Assembly (NCBI RefSeq): GCF_019774615.1
Contig: NZ_CP081496.1
Location: 2,356,001 to 2,420,000 of the forward strand
Source of the DNA: Streptomyces sp. BHT-5-2
GTDB taxonomy: Bacteria; Actinomycetota; Actinomycetes; Streptomycetales; Streptomycetaceae
Length of the DNA: 64,000 nucleotides
Direction: 5' to 3'
Shown here in pieces: positions 17,584 to 26,286 of the stretch. A program made the translations under genes and the position numbers. The first letter of the stretch is position 1. Every line of letters starts with the position of its first letter. The notes under the pieces are model-generated. The model made no database searches. It had not been told where the DNA came from and saw only the letters and a program-made list of their open reading frames with translations.

Positions 17584-18837
17584 GTGAACCAACTGATGTC
17601 CCGCACCGTCGAAGCCCCGCACGCCCCCGTCCTGCCCGGCACGCTCTCCGCGGCCCTACGCGCCGAACTCATCGCGTTCCGCCGCGACTTGCACATGCAC
17701 CCGGAGCTCGGCAACCAGGAGTTCCGGACCACCGCGGCGATCAAGGACCGCCTGGAGCAGGCCGGGCTGCGCCCCCGTGCCCTCGCCACCGGCACCGGCC
17801 TCGTATGCGACATCGGTTCGGACGACGGCATCACGGCGAGCGCCGACGGAGCGGACGGCGCGGAGGGTGCGGCCGGCGGCCGGCTGGCCTTCCGCGCGGA
17901 CATCGACGCCCTCCCCATCCCCGACACCAAGACCGTCGACTACGCCTCCACGATCCCCGGCCGCGCCCACGCCTGCGGCCACGACGTGCACACCACCGTC
18001 GTGCTCGGCACCGGCCTGGTCCTCGCGGAGCTGGCCCGGGAGGGCCGGCTGCCCCGCCCGGTGCGGCTGCTCTTCCAGCCCGCCGAGGAGGTCCTGCCCG
18101 GCGGCGCCGCCGAGGCCGTCGAGTGCGGGGTGCTGGACGGCGTCGGGCAGATCCTCGCGGTGCACTGCGACCCGCGGGTGGACGCCGGCCGGATCGGCCT
18201 GCGCACCGGCGCGATCACCTCCGCCTGCGACCGCCTGGAGATCACCCTCGAAGGGCCCGGCGGGCACACCGCCCGCCCGCACCTGACCACCGACATGGTC
18301 ACCGCCGCCGCCCGGGTCGCCGTCGACGTCCCGGCGCTGCTCGGCCGCCGTGTCGACGCCCGGGCCGGCCTCGCCGTCACCTGGGGCCGCCTGGAGACCG
18401 GCCACGCCTGCAACGTCATCCCGCAGCGCGCCCTGCTCTCCGGCACCGTCCGCTGCCTGGACCTGGCCGCCTGGCGGCAGGCGCCCGACCTCGTCCACGC
18501 CGCGATCGACGAGGTCGCCACCCTGTACGGCGCCAAGTCCCAGATCGACTACGTCCGGGGCGTCCCGCCGGTCGTCAACGAACCGGACAGCGTCCAGCTG
18601 CTGCACGACGCGATGGCGGCCCGCCGCGGCGCCGAGGCCGTCGAGGACACCGAGCAGTCCCTCGGCGGCGAGGACTTCTCCTGGTACCTCGAACACGTCC
18701 CGGGCGCCATGGCCCGCCTCGGCGTCCGCCCGCCCGGCGAGCTGAGCAGCCTCGACCTGCACCGCGGCGACTTCGACGTCGACGAACACGCGATCACCGT
18801 GGGCGTGGAGCTGTTCACCGCGGCGGCGCTGCTCTGA
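17584..18837 (+). CDS. M20-family amidohydrolase
   Basis: 417 residues with the metal-binding and catalytic motifs of the M20D amidohydrolases (IAA-amino acid hydrolase/hippurate hydrolase group): FRRDLHMHPELGNQEF, GRAHACGHDVHTTVVLGTG, FQPAEEVLPGGA, GPGGHTARPH and SLGGEDFSWYLEHVPG. The enzyme cleaves an N-acyl amino acid or a similar amide; the substrate cannot be read from the sequence. The gene starts at GTG 17584, 162 bp after the glycopolymer cluster, and stands alone, ended by the long inverted repeat at 18841-18899. The gap at 17422-17583 holds its promoter, with an A/T-rich patch near 17505-17540. Confidence 0.88.
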   Translation: MNQLMSRTVEAPHAPVLPGTLSAALRAELIAFRRDLHMHPELGNQEFRTTAAIKDRLEQAGLRPRALATGTGLVCDIGSDDGITASADGADGAEGAAGGRLAFRADIDALPIPDTKTVDYASTIPGRAHACGHDVHTTVVLGTGLVLAELAREGRLPRPVRLLFQPAEEVLPGGAAEAVECGVLDGVGQILAVHCDPRVDAGRIGLRTGAITSACDRLEITLEGPGGHTARPHLTTDMVTAAARVAVDVPALLGRRVDARAGLAVTWGRLETGHACNVIPQRALLSGTVRCLDLAAWRQAPDLVHAAIDEVATLYGAKSQIDYVRGVPPVVNEPDSVQLLHDAMAARRGAEAVEDTEQSLGGEDFSWYLEHVPGAMARLGVRPPGELSSLDLHRGDFDVDEHAITVGVELFTAAALL

Positions 18838-18840
18838 GCC

Positions 18841-18899
18841 CTAGGGCGCTTCTGACGGATCTCCGCGGCGTCCACGGAGATCCGTCAGAAGCGCCCTAG
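18841..18899. mobile_element. 59-bp perfect inverted-repeat element (MITE-like) bounded by CTAG
   Basis: Two perfect 25-bp arms, beginning CTAGGGCGCTTCTGACGGAT, enclose a 9-nt loop CGGCGTCCA. Each end is CTAG, consistent with a TA target duplication as made by IS630/Tc1-type transposases. No transposase is present. The element starts 3 bp after the amidohydrolase stop and can also act as a terminator for it. Confidence 0.6.
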
Positions 18900-19039
18900 C
18901 CCGGCGGCGACCGTAAAGATCGCGCCACACCCCGCCACCTCGGGCGGCCGGCCACTGGTCGGCCGCCCGCCGTGTTTCCGGCCGGTTCCCTGAGAGACGA
19001 ATCGATAACGGCGACGCCATGGAGGGTTTTGCGCCAGGT

Positions 19040-19051
19040 CTACGCGCGTTA
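19040..19051. promoter_or_regulatory. Nucleoside-regulon palindrome upstream of the bmpA operon (imperfect)
   Basis: CTACGCGCGTTA matches 10 of 12 positions of CTACGCGCGTAG, found perfectly at 30337, 41861 and 56988. It lies 53 bp upstream of the GTG of the nucleoside-binding lipoprotein gene. Confidence 0.65.
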
Positions 19052-19104
19052 ATCTCCCGACAAGCCAGCGCCACTGGGGGCGCTTACAGCGAAGGGAAGG
19101 CCCC

Positions 19105-20142
19105 GTGGGTCGGGTCATCAGGGTTGTCGCCGCGGCCACCGCCACCGCGTGTCTCGCGCTCACCGCCACCGCCTGCGGCCAGAGCTTCGCCGAGGCCAAC
19201 CGCGCGACACACGCGGGGGTCGGACTGGCCTTCGACATCGGCGGGCGGGACGATCACTCGTTCAACGAGGCCGCCGCCCGCGGTACGGAGAACGCCCAGC
19301 AGCAGCTGGGCGTCAAGGTCAAGATGCTCACCGCGAAGAACGGCGAGACGGAGGCCGACCGCGAGCAGCGGCTGACCTCCTTCGCCGAGGCCGGCTACAA
19401 CCCGGTGATCGGGGTCGGCTTCGCCTACAGCCAGTCCGTGCAGAACGTCGCAAAGGACTTCCCCGACACCAACTTCGGCATCGTCGACGCGGTGCCGACC
19501 GGCAAGAACGTCGACGCCATGGTCTTCGCCGAGCACGAGGGTTCGTACCTGGCCGGCGTCGCGGCCGCGCTGAAGAGCAGGACGCACAGGGTCGGCTTCA
19601 TCGGCGGCGTGAACAACGCGCTGATCCAGAAGTTCCAGGCCGGCTTCGAACAGGGCGTGCACGACACCGACCCCAGGGCCAAGGTCGTCTCGCAGTACCT
19701 GTACCCGAACAACGACAAGGGCTTCAACGACCCGGCCGCGGCCAAGGCCAAGGCCCAGGGCATGCTCGACAGCGGCATCGACGTCATCTACTCCGCCGCC
19801 GGGCAGTCCGGCGCCGGCTCGATCGAGGCGATCAGCAAGGTCAAGGGCGCCTGGGCGATCGGCGTCGACTCCGACCAGTACCGGCAGCCGGGCCTGGCCC
19901 GCTACAAGAACCACATCCTCACCTCCGTGGTGAAGAACGTGGACGTGGCGGTCTTCGACCTCATCAAGAGCTACCAGCAGCACCGGCCGCTGACCGGCGT
20001 CCACACCTACGACCTGAAGCACGGCGGCGTCTCGCTGGCCACCTCCGGCGGCTTCATCAAGGACATCCAGCCGCAGATCGACGCGGCCCGGAAGAAGATC
20101 ATCGAGGGGCAGGTGAAGGTCAGGGAGACGCCGAAGTCGTAG
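19105..20142 (+). CDS. BmpA-family nucleoside-binding lipoprotein of an ABC importer
   Basis: 345 residues. The signal peptide ends in a lipobox (ALTATAC, Cys at about 24), so the protein is anchored outside the membrane. The mature protein has the PBP1-like fold of BMP/PnrA proteins: VGLAFDIGGRDDHSFNEAAARG, VIGVGFAYSQSVQ, VGFIGGVNNALIQKFQAGFEQG and WAIGVDSDQYRQPG. It captures nucleosides for the ATPase and two permeases encoded next, a set-up like the nucleoside importers of Bacillus and Streptococcus. The GTG start follows a GAAGGGAAGG ribosome site. It heads the operon that ends with cytidine deaminase. Confidence 0.92.
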   Translation: MGRVIRVVAAATATACLALTATACGQSFAEANRATHAGVGLAFDIGGRDDHSFNEAAARGTENAQQQLGVKVKMLTAKNGETEADREQRLTSFAEAGYNPVIGVGFAYSQSVQNVAKDFPDTNFGIVDAVPTGKNVDAMVFAEHEGSYLAGVAAALKSRTHRVGFIGGVNNALIQKFQAGFEQGVHDTDPRAKVVSQYLYPNNDKGFNDPAAAKAKAQGMLDSGIDVIYSAAGQSGAGSIEAISKVKGAWAIGVDSDQYRQPGLARYKNHILTSVVKNVDVAVFDLIKSYQQHRPLTGVHTYDLKHGGVSLATSGGFIKDIQPQIDAARKKIIEGQVKVRETPKS

Positions 20143-20267
20143 CCCCCCGGGGGCGCGCCCGGGCGCCCCGCGGGGCCGCCGCCGGCCCCTCGTCCCCCTC
20201 CACGCTCCGTCCCCGCGGCCGTCCGCTTCTTCCGCTTCCGCTCCTTCGTCCCTGAGGGGAGTGCGCC

Positions 20268-21872
20268 ATCAACGCAGCACCCACCAGCAGCAGCCCGCCC
20301 CGCCCGGAGGCCCCTGCTGTCGAACTCCGGGGAATCACCAAAAGGTTCCCCGGCGTCGTGGCCAACCACGACATCCACCTCACCGTCCGCCGCGGCACCG
20401 TCCACGCCCTCTGCGGCGAGAACGGCGCCGGCAAGTCGACCCTGATGAAGATCCTCTACGGCATGCAGAAGCCGGACGAGGGCACCATCGCGCTCGACGG
20501 CGAACAGGTCGCCCTGCACTCCCCGGGCGACGCCATCGCCCGCGGCATCGGCATGGTGCACCAGCACTTCATGCTCGCCGACAACCTCACCGTCCTGGAG
20601 AACACCGTCCTCGGCGCGGAGAAGCTGCACGGCATCGGCGGCGGCGCCCGCGCGCGGATACGCGAGCTCTCCGACGCCTACGGCCTCAACATCCGCCCGG
20701 ACGTGCTCGTCGAGGACCTCGGCGTCGCCGACCGGCAGCGGGTGGAGATCCTCAAGGTCCTCTACCGCGGCGCCCGGACGCTGATCCTCGACGAGCCGAC
20801 CGCGGTCCTCGTCCCGCAGGAGGTCGACGCGCTCTTCGACAACCTGCGGGAGCTGAAGGCCGAGGGCCTGACCGTCATCTTCATCTCGCACAAGCTGGGC
20901 GAGGTGCTCTCGGTCGCCGACGACATCACCGTCATCCGGCGCGGCACGACCGTCGCGTCCGTCGAACCGGCCGCGACCACGCCCAAGCAGCTCGCCGAGC
21001 TGATGGTCGGCAGCGAACTGCCGTCGCCGGAGACCCGGGAGTCGACCGTCACGGACGAGGAGATGCTCGCCGTCCGCGACCTGCGGCTGTCGGCCACCGA
21101 TTCCGACGGTGTGGTCCGCACGGTGCTGGACGGCATCTCGTTCACCATCCGCAAGGGCGAGGTGCTGGGCGTCGCCGGCGTCGAGGGCAACGGGCAGGCC
21201 GAGCTGGTCGAGGCCGTCATGGGCACCCGCACGCCGGACGGCGGCACCGTCACCCTGGACGGCAAGGACCTCTCGCGGTCCTCCACCCGCGCCCGGCGCG
21301 AGGGCGGCATCGGCTACGTCCCCGAGGACCGCCACCGGCACGGCCTGCTGCTGGACGCCCCGCTGTGGGAGAACCGCATCCTCGGCCACGTCACCGAGCG
21401 CCCCAACAGCAAGGGCCGGCTCCTCGACCTGGCGGGCGCCCGCCGGGACACCGAGCGGATCGTCGCCGAGTACGACGTCCGCACCCCCGGCATCGAGGTC
21501 ACCGCGGCCTCGCTCTCCGGCGGCAACCAGCAGAAGCTGATCGTCGGCCGCGAGATGAGCCACCACCCCAAGCTGCTGATCGCCGCCCACCCCACCCGCG
21601 GGGTCGACGTCGGCGCCCAGGCGCAGATCTGGGAGCAGATCCGCGCCGCGCGCCGGGAGGGCCTGGCGGTCCTGCTGATCTCTGCCGACCTGGACGAGCT
21701 GATCGGGCTGTCCGACACCCTGCGGGTGATGTACCGGGGCCGACTGGTCGCCGACGCCGACCCCGCCGTGATCACCCCGGAGGAGTTGGGCTCCGCCATG
21801 ACCGGTGCCGCCAGCGGCCACCTCAGCGCGTCGGACGAGACCGTCGCCGCGCCGGGAGGTGACGAGAAGTGA
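20268..21872 (+). CDS. Nucleoside ABC importer ATP-binding protein, apparent AUC start
   Basis: 534 residues with two fused nucleotide-binding domains, as in ribose and nucleoside importers. First domain: VELRGITKRFPGVVANHDI, Walker A GENGAGKST, a degenerate signature, Walker B LILDEPT. Second domain: degenerate Walker A (GVEGNGQAEL), a clear signature LSGGNQQKL, and HPTRGVDVGA in place of Walker B. The open frame begins at 20256. The only plausible start under the GAGGGGAG ribosome site is ATC at 20268 (spacing 6). The next standard start, GTG 20358, would remove the first beta-strand and so is unlikely. It overlaps the first permease gene by GTGA. Confidence 0.88.
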   Translation: MNAAPTSSSPPRPEAPAVELRGITKRFPGVVANHDIHLTVRRGTVHALCGENGAGKSTLMKILYGMQKPDEGTIALDGEQVALHSPGDAIARGIGMVHQHFMLADNLTVLENTVLGAEKLHGIGGGARARIRELSDAYGLNIRPDVLVEDLGVADRQRVEILKVLYRGARTLILDEPTAVLVPQEVDALFDNLRELKAEGLTVIFISHKLGEVLSVADDITVIRRGTTVASVEPAATTPKQLAELMVGSELPSPETRESTVTDEEMLAVRDLRLSATDSDGVVRTVLDGISFTIRKGEVLGVAGVEGNGQAELVEAVMGTRTPDGGTVTLDGKDLSRSSTRARREGGIGYVPEDRHRHGLLLDAPLWENRILGHVTERPNSKGRLLDLAGARRDTERIVAEYDVRTPGIEVTAASLSGGNQQKLIVGREMSHHPKLLIAAHPTRGVDVGAQAQIWEQIRAARREGLAVLLISADLDELIGLSDTLRVMYRGRLVADADPAVITPEELGSAMTGAASGHLSASDETVAAPGGDEK

Positions 21873-23068
21873 GCACGTCCACCACCACGTCGACGGCCCG
21901 GAAGAACCCGGCCGTCGACGCCCTCGCGCGCGGCGCCGCCCGGGACAGGGTCCTGCTGGCGCTGGCCGCGCCGGTGCTGGCGATCGTCGCCGCGATAGTG
22001 ATCAGCTCGCTGGTCTTCCTGGCGTCCGGCGAGAACCCGTTCCGGGCCTACGGGATCATGGCCGACTACGGCCACTACAGCGACAGCCAGGTCTGGATCA
22101 TCAACAAGGCGGTGCCGTACTACCTTTCGGCGCTCGCGGTGGCCATCGGCTTCCGGATGAACCTGTTCAACATCGGTGTGGACGGGCAGTACCGGCTGGC
22201 CGCCTTCGCCGCGGCCGCGGTCGGCGGCGCCGTCGCGCTGCCCGGCGCCCTCCAGATCATCCTGCTGATCGCCATCGCGATGCTGGTGGGCGCGATCTGG
22301 TCCGCCGTCGCGGGTCTGCTGAAGACCACCCGCGGGGTCAGCGAGGTGATCACCACGATCATGCTGAACTCCATCGCGGCCTCCGTGATCGGCTACTTCC
22401 TCCAGGACGGGCGGCTCGCCGTCAAGGACGGCAACCTCCTGCACACCACGTTCCTGCCGGAGTCCGCCCACTTCTTCTCCTTCCCGACCCACCCCAAGCC
22501 GGTCGAGGGCTTCGTGGTGGTCGCGGTGATCGCCGGCGCCCTGTACTGGTTCCTGATCAACCGCACCCGCTTCGGCTTCGACCTGCGGGCGGTGGGCGCC
22601 TCCGAGCCGGCCGCCGAGGCCAGCGGCGTCAGCGTCAAGCGGATGGTCGTCATCAGCATGCTGCTGTCCGGTGCCGCGGCCGGCCTGGTCGGCATGCCGA
22701 CCCTGCTCGGCGAATCGTTCCAGTACGGCACGGACTTCCCGGCGGGCATCGGCTTCACCGGTATCGCCATCGCGCTGCTCGGCCGCAACAACCCGGCGGG
22801 GATGGCCTTCGGCGCACTGCTGTGGGCGTTCCTCGACCGCACCGGCTCCCGGCTGGAGTTCGAGGGCTACGCCCAGGAGATCGTCGGCGTCATCCAGGGC
22901 GTGATCGTGCTCTGCGTGGTCATCGCCTACGAGGTCGTCCGCCGCTACGGGCTGCGCCTCCAGCAGCGCAAGGTCGGCGAGGAGCTGGCCGTGCTGGCCC
23001 GCACCGGCGACGGCACGAACGGGACCGGCGCCGCCGGCGACAGTGACAAGCCGGAGGTGACGGCGTGA
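21869..23068 (+). CDS. Nucleoside ABC importer permease 1
   Basis: 399 residues with about nine or ten transmembrane segments of the BPD_transp_2 family. Landmarks are NKAVPYYLSALAVAIGFRMNLFNIGVDGQYRLAA, TTRGVSEVITTIMLN (the coupling EAA-like region), ASEPAAEASGVSV and GIAIALLGRNNPAGM. It pairs with the next gene to form the membrane channel for nucleosides captured by the BmpA lipoprotein. The GTG start overlaps the ATPase stop (GTGA). Its own stop overlaps the start of permease 2 in the same way, so translation is coupled. Confidence 0.92.
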   Translation: MSTSTTTSTARKNPAVDALARGAARDRVLLALAAPVLAIVAAIVISSLVFLASGENPFRAYGIMADYGHYSDSQVWIINKAVPYYLSALAVAIGFRMNLFNIGVDGQYRLAAFAAAAVGGAVALPGALQIILLIAIAMLVGAIWSAVAGLLKTTRGVSEVITTIMLNSIAASVIGYFLQDGRLAVKDGNLLHTTFLPESAHFFSFPTHPKPVEGFVVVAVIAGALYWFLINRTRFGFDLRAVGASEPAAEASGVSVKRMVVISMLLSGAAAGLVGMPTLLGESFQYGTDFPAGIGFTGIAIALLGRNNPAGMAFGALLWAFLDRTGSRLEFEGYAQEIVGVIQGVIVLCVVIAYEVVRRYGLRLQQRKVGEELAVLARTGDGTNGTGAAGDSDKPEVTA

Positions 23069-24348
23069 GTACCGAACTCAAGTCCGCGGCGCGGCCCGCG
23101 GCCCCCGGCACGGGTGCCGGGAAACGGAAGCTGAGCTACCACTGGATCCTGCTGATCGTCGCCGGCGCGCTGGTCGCGGTCTCCGCGCTGCGGGCCGTCA
23201 CCGGCGCCCAGGACCTCACCTCCGCCGGCCAGTTCGGGGCCGCGCTGAGTGCTGCCGTGCCGATCGGGCTGGCGGGTCTGGGCGGTCTGTGGGCCGAGCG
23301 GGCCGGCGTGATCAACATCGGCCTCGAAGGCATGATGATGCTCGGCTCGTTCGCGGCCGGCTGGGTGGGCTGGCAGCACGGCCCCTGGCTGGCGGCCGCG
23401 GCCGGCATCGTCGGCGGCGCGCTCGGCGGCCTGGTGCACGCCGTCGCCACCGTCACCTTCGGCGTCGACCACATCGTCTCCGGCGTCGCGATCAACATCC
23501 TGGCGCTGGGCGCCACCCAGTACCTGGCGACCCTCTGGTTCGGCCAGGAGCACAGCGCCGCGATGCTGGCCGGCGGCAACGACAAGCAGTCGCCGCCGAT
23601 GTCCGACATCCCGACCTTCACCGTCCCCGGCCTCGCGGACTGGCTGAACGGCATCGAGGGCCACCACTGGTTCCTGGTCTCCGACCTCGCCGGGGTGCTC
23701 GGCGCCGCGGTCACCGGCGTCCCCTGGCTGACCGTGGTGACCGTCGGCCTCTTCGTCGGCACCTTCTTCCTGCTCTGGCGCTCGTCGTTCGGCCTGCGGC
23801 TGCGGTCCTGCGGCGAGGCCCCGCTCTCCGCCGAGACCCTGGGCGTCAACGTCTACGCGTACAAGTACGCGGCGGTCCTGGTCTCCGGCGCGCTGGCCGG
23901 CCTGGGCGGCGCCTTCCTGGCGATAAGCGTCCACTTCTACCAGGACGGCCAGACCGGCGGCCGCGGCTACATCGGCCTGGCCACGATGATCTTCGGCAAC
24001 TGGCGGCCGGGCGGCGTCGCCCTCGGCGCGGGCCTGTTCGGCTTCATGGACGCCATGCAGCTGCGCAGCGGCGGCCCCACCGTGCACGCCCTCCTGCTCG
24101 GCCTGGCCGCGCTGCTCGCCGGGCTGGCACTGGTGCGGCTGCGCGCCGCCAAGCGGGCCCAGGCCGCGGTCGCCGCGGTGGCCGCCGTCGTCCTGGTCGT
24201 CTGGTACGCCCTCTCCGACAGCGTTCCGCTGGAACTCGTCGAGGCCAGCCCGTACATCGCTACGCTGCTGGTCCTGGCGCTCTTCTCGCAGCGCCTGCGG
24301 TCCCCGAAGGCGATCGGCAAGCCGTACCGCCGGGGCCAGGGGCACTGA
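23065..24348 (+). CDS. Nucleoside ABC importer permease 2
   Basis: 427 residues, a second BPD_transp_2 permease: AVPIGLAGLGGLWAERAGVINIGLEGMMMLGSF, VSGVAINILALGATQYL, CGEAPLSAETLGVNVY and LATMIFGNWRPGGVALGAGLFG. It has around nine to eleven membrane segments and a basic C-terminus. With the preceding gene it forms the heterodimeric channel. A tandem repeat of three 12-bp units fills most of the 52 bp between this gene and cytidine deaminase, so co-transcription is likely. Confidence 0.92.
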   Translation: MSTELKSAARPAAPGTGAGKRKLSYHWILLIVAGALVAVSALRAVTGAQDLTSAGQFGAALSAAVPIGLAGLGGLWAERAGVINIGLEGMMMLGSFAAGWVGWQHGPWLAAAAGIVGGALGGLVHAVATVTFGVDHIVSGVAINILALGATQYLATLWFGQEHSAAMLAGGNDKQSPPMSDIPTFTVPGLADWLNGIEGHHWFLVSDLAGVLGAAVTGVPWLTVVTVGLFVGTFFLLWRSSFGLRLRSCGEAPLSAETLGVNVYAYKYAAVLVSGALAGLGGAFLAISVHFYQDGQTGGRGYIGLATMIFGNWRPGGVALGAGLFGFMDAMQLRSGGPTVHALLLGLAALLAGLALVRLRAAKRAQAAVAAVAAVVLVVWYALSDSVPLELVEASPYIATLLVLALFSQRLRSPKAIGKPYRRGQGH

Positions 24349-24353
24349 CGGAA

Positions 24354-24389
24354 GACACGAAGACAGACACGAAGACCGACACGAAGGAA
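24354..24389. repeat. Three tandem 12-bp units before cdd
   Basis: GACACGAAGACA, GACACGAAGACC and GACACGAAGGAA follow one another without gaps. The last unit contains the ribosome site of the cytidine deaminase gene. Confidence 0.7.
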
Positions 24390-24400
24390 GAACCGCACGC

Positions 24401-24802
24401 ATGACGCACCAGGTGCCGGTCGACTGGACCGCACTGCGGACGCAGGCCCGGGACGCGATGTCCCGGGCCTACGCCCCTTATTCCGGCTATCCCGTCGGCG
24501 CCGCCGCCCTGGTGGACGACGGCCGCACGATCACCGGCTGCAACGTCGAGAACGCCTCCTACGGTCTGGCGCTGTGCGCCGAATGCGGCCTGATCTCCGC
24601 CCTGTTCGCCGGTGGCGGGGGCCGGCTGACCGCGTTCACCTGCGTCGACGGCAGGGGCGAGCTGCTCGTCCCGTGCGGCCGCTGCCGGCAGCTCCTCCAC
24701 GAGCACGGCGGCCCGGAGCTGCTGGTCGACACCGCCGCCGGCATCCGCCCGCTGTCGGAACTGCTGCCGGACGCCTTCGGCCCGGGACACCTGGCGGAAT
24801 GA
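24401..24802 (+). CDS. cdd: Cytidine deaminase
   Basis: 133 residues, the length of the tetrameric (T-CDA) form. It hydrolyses cytidine and deoxycytidine to uridine and deoxyuridine. Zinc ligands and the proton shuttle are in CNVENASYGLALCAECGLISAL (CAE motif) and PCGRCRQLL (two Cys). The substrate-binding FNVENAS motif is present as CNVENAS. It is the last gene of the importer operon, so imported cytidine is deaminated at once. The ATG follows a GGAAGAAC ribosome site. Confidence 0.95.
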   Translation: MTHQVPVDWTALRTQARDAMSRAYAPYSGYPVGAAALVDDGRTITGCNVENASYGLALCAECGLISALFAGGGGRLTAFTCVDGRGELLVPCGRCRQLLHEHGGPELLVDTAAGIRPLSELLPDAFGPGHLAE

Positions 24803-24866
24803 CGGCGGGCGGGGCCGTGCGGGCGTGGGGCGGCGCCGCCCGCCGCCCGCCCTGGCAACCGCCGCG

Positions 24867-24880
24867 TCTATGCGTGTAGA
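24867..24880. promoter_or_regulatory. Nucleoside-regulon palindrome upstream of deoA (variant)
   Basis: TCTATGCGTGTAGA is a variant of TCTACGCGCGTAGA. Outer arms TCTA/TAGA are perfect and the centre reads TGCGTG. It lies 31 bp upstream of the deoA ATG and separates deoA from the upstream operon as its own transcription unit. Confidence 0.65.
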
Positions 24881-24911
24881 ACGGGACCCAACCGTTCGAA
24901 AGGAACCGTCC

Positions 24912-26189
24912 ATGGACGCCATCTCCGTCATCCGCACCAAGCGCGACCGCGGCGAGCTGACCCCCGCCCAGATCGACTGGGTCATCGACGCCTACACCCG
25001 CGGCGAGGTCGCCCACGAACAGATGTCGTCCCTGGCGATGGCCGTCTTCCTCAACGGCATGAACCGCCGGGAGATCGCCCGCTGGACCGCCGCCATGATC
25101 GCCTCCGGCGAGCGGATGGACTTCTCCTCCCTGGCCCGCCCCACCGCCGACAAACACTCCACCGGCGGCGTAGGCGACAAGATCACCCTCCCCCTGGCCC
25201 CCCTGGTCGCCGCCTGCGGCGCCGCCGTCCCGCAGCTCTCCGGCCGCGGCCTCGGCCACACCGGCGGCACCCTCGACAAGCTGGAGTCCATCCCCGGCTG
25301 GCGCGCGCAGCTGAGCAACGACGAGATGCTGGCCGTCCTCCGCGACGTCGGCTCGGTCATCTGCGCCGCCGGCGACGGCCTCGCCCCCGCCGACAAGAAG
25401 CTCTACGCCCTCCGCGACGTCACCGGCACCGTGGAGTCCATCCCCCTCATCGCCTCCTCGATCATGTCCAAGAAGATCGCCGAGGGCACCGGCTCCCTCG
25501 TCCTGGACGTCAAGGTCGGCTCCGGCGCCTTCATGAAGCACCTCGACGACGCCCGCGAACTCGCCTCCACCATGGTCGAGTTGGGCACCGACCACGGTGT
25601 GAGGACGGTCGCCCTCCTCACCGACATGGCCACCCCGCTCGGCCGCACCGCCGGCAACGCCCTCGAAGTCCGCGAATCCGTCGAGGTCCTGGCCGGCGGC
25701 GGCCCGCAGGACGTCGTCGATCTCACCCTCGCCCTCGCCCGCGAGATGCTCGACGCGGCCGGCCTGCCCGACGCCGACCCGGCCAAGGCCCTCGCCGACG
25801 GTTCCGCCATGGACCACTGGCGCCGCATGATCACCGCCCAGGGCGGCGACCCCGACGCCGCGCTCCCCGTCGCCCGCGAACAGCATGTCGTCACCGCCGA
25901 GCGGACCGGCGTCCTCACCACCCTCGACGCCTACGCCGTCGGCCTCGCCGCCTGGCGCCTGGGCGCCGGCCGCGCCCGCAAGGAGGACCCGGTCCAGGCC
26001 GGCGCCGGCATCGAACTCCACGCCAGGCCCGGCGACCAGGTCACCGCCGGCCGGCCCCTCCTCACCCTCCACACCGACACCCCGGAGAAGTTCGCCTACG
26101 CGTTGGAGGCCCTGGAGGGCGGCATCGAGATCAGCGTGCCCGACGCGGCCTTCGAGGCCCGCCCGGTGGTACTGGAACGGATCGGCTGA
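24912..26189 (+). CDS. deoA: Thymidine phosphorylase
   Basis: 425 residues. It cleaves thymidine and deoxyuridine with phosphate to the base and 2-deoxyribose-1-phosphate. Family blocks: IRTKRDRGELTPAQIDWVIDAYT, the phosphate-binding KHSTGGVGDK, LSGRGLGHTGGTLDKLESIPG, SSIMSKKIAEG and LDVKVGSGAFMK; the C-terminal beta-hairpin domain ends VLERIG. Deoxyribose-1-phosphate from this enzyme feeds the mutase and aldolase encoded later in the window. The ATG at 24912 sits after AAAGGAAC. The in-frame upstream start at 24825 would overlap the operator. Confidence 0.95.
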   Translation: MDAISVIRTKRDRGELTPAQIDWVIDAYTRGEVAHEQMSSLAMAVFLNGMNRREIARWTAAMIASGERMDFSSLARPTADKHSTGGVGDKITLPLAPLVAACGAAVPQLSGRGLGHTGGTLDKLESIPGWRAQLSNDEMLAVLRDVGSVICAAGDGLAPADKKLYALRDVTGTVESIPLIASSIMSKKIAEGTGSLVLDVKVGSGAFMKHLDDARELASTMVELGTDHGVRTVALLTDMATPLGRTAGNALEVRESVEVLAGGGPQDVVDLTLALAREMLDAAGLPDADPAKALADGSAMDHWRRMITAQGGDPDAALPVAREQHVVTAERTGVLTTLDAYAVGLAAWRLGAGRARKEDPVQAGAGIELHARPGDQVTAGRPLLTLHTDTPEKFAYALEALEGGIEISVPDAAFEARPVVLERIG

Positions 26190-26286
26190 CCTGCGGGTTT
26201 CCCATTCGGGTGAACGGGATCGGTGGACCGGCGCCGGTCCCGTTCGGCATGCTGGGATCGGTGACGTACCGATAGAGGAGACCGCC

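Noticed and set aside
17650..23870. Other TACGCG-containing sequences (near 17652 and 23857) as additional regulon sites
   Set aside because: They lie inside coding sequence and lack the palindromic second half.
24354..24389. Possible CRISPR remnant
   Set aside because: Units are 12 bp, contiguous and without spacers; no cas genes in the window.
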